A stretch of 64,000 nucleotides of DNA from positions 1-64,000 of the forward strand of contig WTIZ01000060.1 in the NCBI GenBank assembly GCA_011525035.1, read 5' to 3'. The DNA comes from Cryomorphaceae bacterium. Its GTDB lineage: Bacteria > Bacteroidota > Bacteroidia > Flavobacteriales > Schleiferiaceae. A program made the position numbers and the translations under genes. The notes beneath the pieces are model-generated. The model searched no databases and was not told the origin of the DNA. It saw nothing but the letters and a program-made list of their open reading frames with translations. Position 1 is the first letter of the stretch. Each line of letters starts with the position of its first letter. Below are positions 24,274-31,798 of the stretch, piece by piece.

Positions 24274-25090
24274 GTAGAATAAAAGAAAGCACAAATAACA
24301 AGAAGCTTACGACCGCCATCGATCCGCTGATAGAGGCCTCCAATAGATCAGATACAAAGTACCCTCCTACAGCGCTCAACAACCCCTGAAGTACAATAAA
24401 AAGTACCATAAACCTCAGGTCTTTTGTGAGCAGGTATGCTGTTGCCGCAGGAACTACTAAAAATGCAATGACCAGAATAGCGCCTACACTTTCAAAGCTC
24501 ACCACGGTAGCCACTGAGGTAGCCGCCATTAATGCATAGTGCCAGAGGGTTGTTCTTATACCCACGCTTTTTGCGTATTCCGGATTGAAACTGGTGAGAA
24601 CCCACCCTTTGTAGCCAAGCCAAAAAACCGCTTGGGTAAAAATGAAAAGCACAGACAATGTCCATACAGCACTCGGAGCGCGAAGGCCAAATAGAGTGGT
24701 CTGTTGCAAGGGTACAAAAGCAAGCTCGCCGTGAAGCACACAATCGGCGTCAATATCTGCCTGTCCTGCGTATTTAGTGACCAAAATGACGCCTACTGCG
24801 AACAAGAAGGTGAATACCGTACCCATTGCTGCATCGCCCTGCATTTTTCCCTTAGAAGAAAAGAATTGGATCAAAAACGTAGTTAAAACCCCCATGATAA
24901 TCGCTCCTAATAACAAAGGAAGTGATGCACGAGATCCGCTGATTAAATAGGCAATAACTATTCCCGGCAGCACCGCATGAGAAAGGGCATCACCCATCAT
25001 GCTCATTTTACGCAACAACAAAAGATTCCCTAGCATTCCTGTAGAGGAGGCCACCAAAAAACCGGTTATGATTATCCAAATCGCATCCAT
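24242..25090 (-). CDS. Metal (Mn/Zn/Fe) ABC transporter permease, TroD-like
   Basis: A 282-residue ABC-3 family membrane protein with about eight hydrophobic segments. GMLGNLLLLRKMSMMGDALSHAVLPGIV is the diagnostic N-terminal region of ZnuB/MntB/TroC/TroD permeases. It would form the inner-membrane channel with the neighbouring permease, fed by the upstream binding protein. The metal cannot be told from sequence alone. It follows the fused permease with a 1-bp gap. Its 3' end lies in the plus-strand terminator hairpin. Confidence 0.9.
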   Translation of the reverse strand: MDAIWIIITGFLVASSTGMLGNLLLLRKMSMMGDALSHAVLPGIVIAYLISGSRASLPLLLGAIIMGVLTTFLIQFFSSKGKMQGDAAMGTVFTFLFAVGVILVTKYAGQADIDADCVLHGELAFVPLQQTTLFGLRAPSAVWTLSVLFIFTQAVFWLGYKGWVLTSFNPEYAKSVGIRTTLWHYALMAATSVATVVSFESVGAILVIAFLVVPAATAYLLTKDLRFMVLFIVLQGLLSAVGGYFVSDLLEASISGSMAVVSFLLFVLSFILQKKRGLKSPL

Positions 25091-25091
25091 A

Positions 25092-26396
25092 TTACACTAG
25101 ATCTGGATCTGGAATAATTTCATGAATCTCCAATAGCGGATTGAACCTCGAACACAGCCCTAACTCACGTAGAATTTCTTCTTCAATCTCTGGGGTTAAA
25201 AAGTGTTCCATGGTTTCCGCTTCATCGTGAACCAAATGAACGCTCATTTGCATTCGACGCTGGAGATATACCTCCCATATCTTGTGGCGGCGGTCAATGT
25301 CTGCACCGTAACTCCTACCCGCTGTACTCAAGGTAAATCCCCCATGAACGGGACGAATAAGTCCTTTGCTGCTTAAGCGGCCAACTGTTCTGTTCCAAAG
25401 GTTTGGTTCAAAAAACTGTCGTTGATTAATAGATTCACGAGTAAACAACTTGCCTTTGCCGCGCACTTCATTTTGAACCGCAGCCTTAAGAAGATTTTCT
25501 TCGTTAATTCTTCTGCGAAGCAACAGTTTGTTCCACCGCTGATAGACAATACCCTTGCGCGGTGCGAACAACATCGAAATGAAAGCTATAATACTTACGC
25601 TTACTATGGTCCATGGACCTGTAGGCATATTTGTTTGGGAATAGCTTACAAACGCCCCTATCCAACCTCCTAATGAACCGAAAACACCGCTGATAATAAG
25701 CATGGGAACCAATCGATCGGTCCAAAAGCGAGCTGCTGTCGGCGGTATGATCAAAAGCGCACTCATCATGACAATACCAACAGCCTTAATACCAACACTA
25801 ATGGTAAGTATGGTAATGATGCTTATAAGAGTGTCTATCTTCTTTCTACTAATACCAATGCTCTGGGCGTAATCAGAATTAAAAATAATGGCCTTGACAC
25901 TCCAATAGCTTGCTATGATTAATCCAAGAACTATTAGACTAACGCTTGCAAAAGCAATACTGTCCGCCGGTGTCATTGCCGCGGCATTTCCAAATATGTA
26001 GTGATCTAGCCCGCTTTGATTCCCAACATACCTTGATTGAATCATGGTGAGTAAGACAATACCTAAACCAAAGAAACTTGACAACACGATTGCAAGGGCA
26101 CTATCGCCTTTGATCTTACTTTGTTGTGTGATATAATCCACCACCCAGATACTCATCCAGCCACTGATGGCGGCTCCCAAAATCATCACTGCTGGATTCT
26201 TCACACCGCTTAAAAGAAAAGCAATTAACACACCAGGTAACATGCTGTGTGCAACAGTCTCTCCTACTAGCGTTTTCTTCCTTAGAAAATTAAAGCTACC
26301 CACAGTACCACTCATGCCTCCAAGAAGCACAATAGCGATGACCACATAACGAACGTTTGGGTCTTCTAAGCTGAGGTATTTGAGTAGTACGTCCAA
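25092..26396 (-). CDS. Metal ABC transporter permease fused to DtxR/MntR-like domain
   Basis: A 434-residue fusion. Residues 1-~285 are an ABC-3 permease (FLRKKTLVGETVAHSMLPGVL). Residues ~290-434 resemble a metalloregulator: a winged-helix-like part (FEPNLWNRTVGRLSSKGLI) and a dimerisation/metal part, VHLVHDEAETMEHFLTPEIE, that keeps the His/Glu/Glu/His pattern of MntR/DtxR metal sites. It may sense cytosolic metal and gate transport, or be a vestigial regulator. The start is TTG directly after the binding-protein stop (TAATTG); no ATG precedes residue 29. Confidence 0.85.
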   Translation of the reverse strand: MDVLLKYLSLEDPNVRYVVIAIVLLGGMSGTVGSFNFLRKKTLVGETVAHSMLPGVLIAFLLSGVKNPAVMILGAAISGWMSIWVVDYITQQSKIKGDSALAIVLSSFFGLGIVLLTMIQSRYVGNQSGLDHYIFGNAAAMTPADSIAFASVSLIVLGLIIASYWSVKAIIFNSDYAQSIGISRKKIDTLISIITILTISVGIKAVGIVMMSALLIIPPTAARFWTDRLVPMLIISGVFGSLGGWIGAFVSYSQTNMPTGPWTIVSVSIIAFISMLFAPRKGIVYQRWNKLLLRRRINEENLLKAAVQNEVRGKGKLFTRESINQRQFFEPNLWNRTVGRLSSKGLIRPVHGGFTLSTAGRSYGADIDRRHKIWEVYLQRRMQMSVHLVHDEAETMEHFLTPEIEEEILRELGLCSRFNPLLEIHEIIPDPDLV

Positions 26397-27302
26397 TTAT
26401 TTTAAGTATTCCGCAATGGTCTTAGCGTTAAAGATGAGCATTTTAAAATACGTGTTCTGATCTTCTTCGCTCCCTAAGCTATCGCTTAATAATTCGGGTC
26501 CAATTTTAACTTCAAACCCCTTTGACGCACAACCTCTTTGAACACTCTCCATAGCCTGAGGACTAATGATGTTTTCAAGAAAGATAGCAGGAACCTTCTG
26601 CTCAACGATAAAATCAACCAAATCTGTAATCTCTCGTAGACCAAACTCACTTACAGTACTAGCGCCTTGGAGAGTCTTAACTCGTAATCCATAATCCCGA
26701 GCAAAATAACTGAGTGCATCGTGTGTAGTAATAACCAATCGTTGCTCCTCTGGAATAGTGTTTACGATGTTATTTACCTCTGAAGCTACCGAATCCATCA
26801 CTGAAAAGTATTGGCCCATTTTTAACTCAATACCCGCTGCTTTGTCTGGATAATTTTGGAGCAATTCTCCTACAATAGTTTTAACTGAATTTTGTGCTAA
26901 TTCCTTATCAAACCACGCGTGCGGATCAGTCGATGCTGGGAAATTTGGATCGCGAATAATGAGCTCATTAGGAAAATTCTTAGCAGCATCAATAATAAGT
27001 TTATCCTCCATGTGCTCCAGCACTTCTATAATCTTCCCTTCTAAATGAAGTCCGTGGTAGATGATGACATCTGCCTCGCGCAGCAGGTCTAAATCCTTTT
27101 TTGAAGGTTTATACACGTGTGGATCAATACCTACTTTCAGTAGTGGAATAACTTCCATTTGATCAGTAGCAACATTGCTTACCCAATCCGTCATGATACT
27201 AGTAGTACAAACTACTTTGATTGTATCGTCCGCTGGCTCCACTGTCGGAGCAGCACAAGAAAATAGAACTAGTCCAGTAAGAAAGGAAAGGAGGTATCGC
27301 AT
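26397..27302 (-). CDS. Metal ABC transporter substrate-binding lipoprotein (ZnuA/TroA-like)
   Basis: A 301-residue cluster A-I binding protein. The lipobox is LVLFSC, so the protein is anchored on the periplasmic face. Expected metal ligands appear in DPHVYKPSKKD, DPHAWFD and THDALSYFARDYG, with an acidic LENIISPQ near the C-terminus. No long His-rich loop is present, which fits Mn or Fe slightly better than Zn, but this is weak. The ATG at 27302 is preferred over a TTG nine codons upstream because it gives a proper signal peptide. The next gene is the permease fusion, not the usual ATPase. Confidence 0.9.
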   Translation of the reverse strand: MRYLLSFLTGLVLFSCAAPTVEPADDTIKVVCTTSIMTDWVSNVATDQMEVIPLLKVGIDPHVYKPSKKDLDLLREADVIIYHGLHLEGKIIEVLEHMEDKLIIDAAKNFPNELIIRDPNFPASTDPHAWFDKELAQNSVKTIVGELLQNYPDKAAGIELKMGQYFSVMDSVASEVNNIVNTIPEEQRLVITTHDALSYFARDYGLRVKTLQGASTVSEFGLREITDLVDFIVEQKVPAIFLENIISPQAMESVQRGCASKGFEVKIGPELLSDSLGSEEDQNTYFKMLIFNAKTIAEYLK

Positions 27303-27326
27303 CTTATTTTGATTTATTCTAAATAA

Positions 27327-27346
27327 CAAAAGTAACTCGTAGAGTT
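27327..27346 (-). promoter_or_regulatory. Promoter and palindromic operator of metal transporter operon
   Basis: Minus-strand TACTTTTG (27327-27334) fits TAnnTTTG, 25 bp before the ATG. It abuts a perfect palindrome AACTC-GTA-GAGTT (27334-27346) that lies between the -33 and -7 positions. A repressor bound there would block the promoter; which regulator is unknown. Confidence 0.4.
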
Positions 27347-27435
27347 GTTCGAAACCCTTTGAGAAAGTCTTTTTTTAATCCAACCAGTTACAGCGCTATT
27401 CATCGTATTTTTAAAGGGAATCTATAACCCAATAC

Positions 27436-28977
27436 ATGGAAGCATTTACACCTTCTCAGATCTTAGAATCTTTAAACCTTACTGGTACTATCCACGGAAC
27501 CTCAACAGGTCAACAGTGGATGGAAAACAATGACACAATTACTTCTAACTCTCCTATTGATAACCTGGAATTAGGTAGTGTAAGTATTACGACAAAAGAG
27601 CAATATGATGAAGTAGTTGCTGCCGCCTCTGAAGCATTTAAAACACTTCGTAGTATGCCCGCTCCTAAAAGAGGGGAGCTCATGCGCCAATTTGGAAATG
27701 CCCTACGCGAAGAGAAAGCAGAACTTGGTGCCTTAGTTTCCTTAGAAATGGGAAAAAGCTACCAAGAAGGTTTAGGTGAAGTCCAAGAAATGATTGATAT
27801 CTGTGATTTTGCCGTTGGTCTTTCACGCCAGTTATACGGTTTGACTATCAAAAGCGAAAGAACCGCGCACCATATGATGGAGCAGTGGCATCCACTTGGA
27901 GTTGTAGGTGTAATTTCTGCGTTCAACTTCCCGGTTGCTGTTTGGGCTTGGAATTTTGCATTAGCCGTAGTTTGTGGCAATACTGTAGTTTGGAAAGGCA
28001 GTGAAAAAGCACCATTATGTGCCGTTGCTTGCCAACACATTTGGAATAAAGTTGCTGCAGCAAACAATCTTCCAGAGGGTATTTCTTCAATCATCACCGG
28101 TGATTATACACGGGGTGAGTGGATGACGCACGATGAGAGAATGCCATTAATTTCAGCTACAGGTTCTACTAGAATGGGAAGAATAGTTGGTGCTCAAGTT
28201 GCCTCAAGATTTGGAAAGTCTATTCTAGAATTAGGTGGAAATAATGCCATCATCATCACGCCAACATGTGATTTGAAAATGACTGTTACAGGTGCTTTGT
28301 TTGGTGCAGTTGGAACATGTGGTCAACGTTGTACTTCAACAAGAAGACTTATTATCCATGAGAGCGTTTACGATAAAGTGAAAAACGCTTTGATTGAAGC
28401 GTACGGTCAAATTAAAATTGGTAACCCTCTAGATGAAGGTAATCATGTAGGACCATTGATTGATCAAGATGCTGTCGATGCCTTCCTAAATACCATCAAA
28501 AATGTACAGGTTGAAGGTGGAAAAGTACTCTACGGGGGTGAAGTACTTGAAGGTGGAATTTATAACGATGGATTCTATGTTCAACCTTGTATAGTTGAAG
28601 CATCAAACAATTATGATAGCGTTCAAAAAGAAACCTTCGCCCCTATTCTTTACCTATTGAAATATGAAGGTGAAATAGAAAATGCCATCGCTATCCAAAA
28701 CGATGTGAAGCAAGGCTTGTCCAGTGCAATTATGACAAGTGACGTTAGAGAAGCACACATTTTCTTGAGTGAAAGTGGATCAGATTGTGGTATCGCTAAT
28801 GTGAATATTGGTACCTCAGGAGCTGAAATTGGTGGAGCCTTCGGTGGGGAAAAAGAAACTGGCGGTGGTCGTGAAAGTGGATCAGATGCCTGGAAAGCTT
28901 ATATGCGCCGCCAAACCAATACCTTGAACTACGGTAAAGATTTACCACTTGCACAAGGCATTGAATTCAACATCTAA
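27436..28977 (+). CDS. ALDH7-type aldehyde dehydrogenase (aminoadipate-semialdehyde dehydrogenase-like)
   Basis: A 513-residue ALDH. Catalytic Cys299 is in [12 protein letters not shown] and Glu265 in [23 protein letters not shown] and [18 protein letters not shown] are characteristic of the ALDH7 (antiquitin/AmaB) group, which oxidises 2-aminoadipate-6-semialdehyde in lysine degradation and also betaine or lipid aldehydes. The substrate is inferred from the family. The gene is more AT-rich than genes left of 24 kb. The GSCFA gene follows 3 bp after its stop. Confidence 0.88.
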   Translation: MEAFTPSQILESLNLTGTIHGTSTGQQWMENNDTITSNSPIDNLELGSVSITTKEQYDEVVAAASEAFKTLRSMPAPKRGELMRQFGNALREEKAELGALVSLEMGKSYQEGLGEVQEMIDICDFAVGLSRQLYGLTIKSERTAHHMMEQWHPLGVVGVISAFNFPVAVWAWNFALAVVCGNTVVWKGSEKAPLCAVACQHIWNKVAAANNLPEGISSIITGDYTRGEWMTHDERMPLISATGSTRMGRIVGAQVASRFGKSILELGGNNAIIITPTCDLKMTVTGALFGAVGTCGQRCTSTRRLIIHESVYDKVKNALIEAYGQIKIGNPLDEGNHVGPLIDQDAVDAFLNTIKNVQVEGGKVLYGGEVLEGGIYNDGFYVQPCIVEASNNYDSVQKETFAPILYLLKYEGEIENAIAIQNDVKQGLSSAIMTSDVREAHIFLSESGSDCGIANVNIGTSGAEIGGAFGGEKETGGGRESGSDAWKAYMRRQTNTLNYGKDLPLAQGIEFNI

Positions 28978-28980
28978 AAA

Positions 28981-29745
28981 ATGATTACAGCAGTAAAAGT
29001 GGGGACAGAAGAACTTTCTGCGCCCCCTTTTTTTTTAGGTATCGGTAGCTGCTTTGTTAGTAACCTCGATCCTTATCTAAACACATGGGGATATAGGTAC
29101 CAATTCAATCCTCTAGGCACTTCTTTTAATCCTATCAGCATCGCAAAACAGCTGCGCTGGATTTTTTGTAATGAGGAATTATCACCCATTTTTAATCATC
29201 AAGGAACCTTTCACCAGCTCGATGCAGCTAATAAGTGGCAGGATGAAAATGAAAAGAGACTTCAAGAAGCATTGGAAAATGCAAGAAATGCGAGCAAGCA
29301 ATATCTCAACCAACCTGGTAAAGAAGTAGTTCTAATTATCTCTTTAGGAACGGCGCATGCTTGGTTTAAAGAAGATCATTTAGTTAATAATTGCCACAAA
29401 TTACCAGGACAATTTTTCCAACGAAGGTTATTGAGTAAAGAGGAAATAATAGCTGAGTGGAAACACACGTTACAGCAACTGCCGGAAAATGTAAAAATCA
29501 TTTTCACTGTGAGCCCGGTACGTTATACACGGATAGGACTTCAGGAAAATTTTCTAGGTAAGTCAATCTTACGAACAGTTATAGAAGATCTGTTAGCATC
29601 TCCAAAAGTTGTGTATTTCCCAAGTTTTGAAATTATCAATGATGAGCTTCGAGATTATTCCTTCTTCGAATCGAATGGTACTCACCCTAATTCAAAAGCT
29701 GTAGAAGTGGTTATGAAGCGATTTAAAGCGTTTTTAGATATTTAA
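28981..29745 (+). CDS. GSCFA domain-containing protein
   Basis: A 254-residue protein. GIGSCFVSNLDPYL near residue 20 is a form of the motif that names the GSCFA family (SGNH/GDSL-hydrolase-like fold), with the Ser as likely nucleophile. A C-terminal NGTHPNSKA provides the expected His. LIISLGTAHAWF in the middle is also family-typical. No signal peptide is visible. The role is unknown; the family may act on acyl or acetyl groups. It overlaps the convergent NUDIX gene by 12 bp at the 3' end. Confidence 0.85.
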   Translation: MITAVKVGTEELSAPPFFLGIGSCFVSNLDPYLNTWGYRYQFNPLGTSFNPISIAKQLRWIFCNEELSPIFNHQGTFHQLDAANKWQDENEKRLQEALENARNASKQYLNQPGKEVVLIISLGTAHAWFKEDHLVNNCHKLPGQFFQRRLLSKEEIIAEWKHTLQQLPENVKIIFTVSPVRYTRIGLQENFLGKSILRTVIEDLLASPKVVYFPSFEIINDELRDYSFFESNGTHPNSKAVEVVMKRFKAFLDI

Positions 29746-30300
29746 TAACCTAGGTCTTAGAATCGATAATTTAAGTACTGCAGCGACGCTAATTGCATCT
29801 GTAATTATTCCATCCATCACTTGCTGGTATAATTCTGAAAAATGAATCTTCTCAACGGTTAGATTTTCAGTGTCTTCAGGTTGACTCTTTCCTTCGGTAA
29901 GATCTTCAGCTATGAAAACAATGGCTTTTTCATTACTTACACTATTACTTAAATGCATCTCTAGAAGCGGCGTCCAGTTCTTTGCAGTATATCCTACTTC
30001 TTCCAATAACTCACGTTTTGCACTTTTTAAAGGATCGGTACCATGTGGTCCCCCACCTTCAGGAATCTCCCAAGAGTAAGTATTTAAAGGAAATCTAAAT
30101 TGACCCACACGCCAGGTGTAACCGTCTTTATCGATTGGTAAAATGCCAATAGCTAAATTTTTAAAGTGAACCTCTCCATAAATCCCAGCGCTTCCACCTG
30201 GAGTAAGGACATCATGATGATTAACTTTAATCCAAGGATTCTCATAAGTAACCTTGGAACCTTTAATTATCCAATCACCTTTATATATAATAGAATTCAT
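29734..30300 (-). CDS. NUDIX hydrolase
   Basis: A 188-residue NUDIX protein. The Nudix box appears as GGGPHGTDPLKSAKRELLEEVGY, cut here as PLKSAKRELLEEVG, with the REXXEE core; the spacing of the first part is slightly altered. YSWEIPEGG precedes it, as in ADP-ribose pyrophosphatase-like members. A substrate such as ADP-ribose or another nucleoside diphosphate derivative is inferred. The start ATG at 30300 abuts the DnaA-trio track of the putative origin. Confidence 0.87.
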   Translation of the reverse strand: MNSIIYKGDWIIKGSKVTYENPWIKVNHHDVLTPGGSAGIYGEVHFKNLAIGILPIDKDGYTWRVGQFRFPLNTYSWEIPEGGGPHGTDPLKSAKRELLEEVGYTAKNWTPLLEMHLSNSVSNEKAIVFIAEDLTEGKSQPEDTENLTVEKIHFSELYQQVMDGIITDAISVAAVLKLSILRPRLLNI

Positions 30301-30704
30301 TTTAAAAGAATATAGTAATAGTAATAGTGTGTTGATAACCGTGATAACTCTGTTATAGTAATCCTATGATTTATGACTTATCAATAGTTGTTATCAGGTT
30401 CAAAGTACTGTAATTACTTAAGTAAATAGAGTTTACTAAGGTTATTCACAGTGTTAATTCATAAAATGAAGTATGGATTGTTAAAGATTAATTCATTTTA
30501 GTACTGTTAGTATGTATCCTTTTCCTGTGGACCGATTTTGAAGAAGTAACAGCAACTATAAACCACTCTTCAAAAAATATTTTCCATATGTAAGAATATG
30601 TGAATAATACAAGGTTGAGTTTTAAAATCCTGTTCATAGGTTGTTCACATTAATCAACTAGGTTATACACAACAATTACGACCTTTGTAAAAACAACAAG
30701 TATT
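30301..30704. other. Putative chromosomal replication origin (oriC)
   Basis: A gene-free AT-rich stretch (one 60-base line is 27% GC) between the NUDIX gene and rpiB. Exact TTATNCACA DnaA boxes lie at 30442-30450 (+), 30599-30607 (-) and 30663-30671 (+). One-mismatch boxes are TTATCAACA at 30330-30338 (-) and TTGTTCACA at 30641-30649 (+). Directly beside the first of these is TAG-TAA-TAG-TAA-TAG (30313-30327), five tandem units fitting the DnaA-trio pattern of a basal unwinding system. mnmG lies 4 kb away and the atp operon 21 kb away, as around many bacterial origins. dnaA itself is not in the window. Confidence 0.75.
30313..30338. promoter_or_regulatory. Candidate basal unwinding element: DnaA-trios plus DnaA box
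   Basis: Five tandem triplets of the form (T/A)A(G/A) at 30313-30327 are separated by 2 nt from a minus-strand DnaA box (TTATCAACA). In the bacterial model, DnaA spreads from the box along the trios in 3'-5' direction and opens the duplex. Confidence 0.55.
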
Positions 30705-31136
30705 ATGAAGATTGCTATTGGGACGGATCACGCTGGTGTAGAATTAAAAGCGGAATTAGTTAAAGTGCTTGAAGCACATGGTGCGGAAGTATTAGATCAA
30801 GGACCTTTTTCTAGCGATAGTGTTGATTATCCAGATTATGGACACAAAGTAGCTTCATTAGTATCTGAGGGTACTTGTTCTCTTGGTGTGGTTATATGTG
30901 GTTCTGGTAACGGAATTAATATGACCGTGAATAAGTATCAAAATATTCGTGGTGCATTATGTTGGTTGCCAGAGATTGCAGCACTAGCTCGCCAACACAA
31001 CAATGCAAATATTATTGCTATTCCTGCTCGTTTTGTGAGTACTGAAGAGGCTAAAGAAATTCTTACTGCTTTCCTTACTAATGAATTTGAAGGAGGTAGA
31101 CATGAACGGAGAGTTGGAAAGATAGCGTGTTCTTAA
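30705..31136 (+). CDS. rpiB: Ribose 5-phosphate isomerase B
   Basis: A 143-residue RpiB/LacAB family protein. GTDHAGVELK at the N-terminus, YPDYGHKVA, and GVVICGSGNGINMTVNK (active-site Cys and phosphate loop) are all present, as is ARQHNNANIIAIPAR. It interconverts ribose-5-phosphate and ribulose-5-phosphate in the pentose phosphate pathway. It begins immediately after the putative origin, and its stop overlaps the convergent lipoprotein gene by 4 bp. Confidence 0.95.
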   Translation: MKIAIGTDHAGVELKAELVKVLEAHGAEVLDQGPFSSDSVDYPDYGHKVASLVSEGTCSLGVVICGSGNGINMTVNKYQNIRGALCWLPEIAALARQHNNANIIAIPARFVSTEEAKEILTAFLTNEFEGGRHERRVGKIACS

Positions 31137-31798
31137 TGAAGCACCTGTATATCTAAAATTCCTTCATAACTCGACATTTGAGTTTGTATATCAAGTGTTT
31201 TTAAACTTTCTAGGTACCTATAGGAATAACCTAATAACATACCTGAAGGTGGGTACACGTTATTAATGTTATTATAAATTTCCAGAGCATCAAGCTCTTT
31301 ACTGTACGCTGGAAAAACAGTACTAACACCCCCAAGTGCTAGTCTTAAATGATCATTGAGACTTCCTTCAAACAAGGGATAAAGTTTGATTTGAGGAGTA
31401 CGAGTATTCATTCCCCAAGAACAAACATGAATACATTCTAACCCTGAGGCAGCAATACCTGTGAGATTAATCTGGGAATCAATATGATTATATAAAGCAA
31501 GTCCGGTAATACCACGAGTTAGTGAATTATCAGCATTCAGCTTTGTTAGAAAATCATCTACCGACTCTTGAATTTCAATTACGTAGTAATCTTTACTCAA
31601 GTATTTAACTAAAGAGTCGTTGGCCGTTATATTTAGATCTGAGAAAAATAGTATCGCAGGATTCTTACGCTTACCTTTTGTTTGAAAAGTGTAGTTATCA
31701 TAAGAGGTTAAAGTACTAGATGTACGACAGCTGGTAAGACATGAAAGAAGGAATAGAAATAAAAGACTTTGTAAGACGTATTTTTTTACGTAAATCAT
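31133..31798 (-). CDS. Predicted lipoprotein of unknown function
   Basis: A 221-residue protein with a good lipoprotein signal: MIYVKKYVLQ, a Leu/Phe-rich core and lipobox LTSC (Cys24). The following sequence alternates hydrophobic strands (AILFFSDLN, YYVIEIQ) and could be a degenerate alpha/beta fold, but no catalytic motif is convincing. Its 5' coding end overlaps the 5' end of the divergent DUF4175-like gene by 58 bp, an unusual arrangement. The start at 31798 is supported by the signal peptide. Confidence 0.6.
   Translation of the reverse strand: MIYVKKYVLQSLLFLFLLSCLTSCRTSSTLTSYDNYTFQTKGKRKNPAILFFSDLNITANDSLVKYLSKDYYVIEIQESVDDFLTKLNADNSLTRGITGLALYNHIDSQINLTGIAASGLECIHVCSWGMNTRTPQIKLYPLFEGSLNDHLRLALGGVSTVFPAYSKELDALEIYNNINNVYPPSGMLLGYSYRYLESLKTLDIQTQMSSYEGILDIQVLH

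Noticed and set aside
31133-31798. Assignment of the lipoprotein as an alpha/beta hydrolase
   Set aside because: A strand pattern is suggestive but no GxSxG elbow or convincing triad is present.
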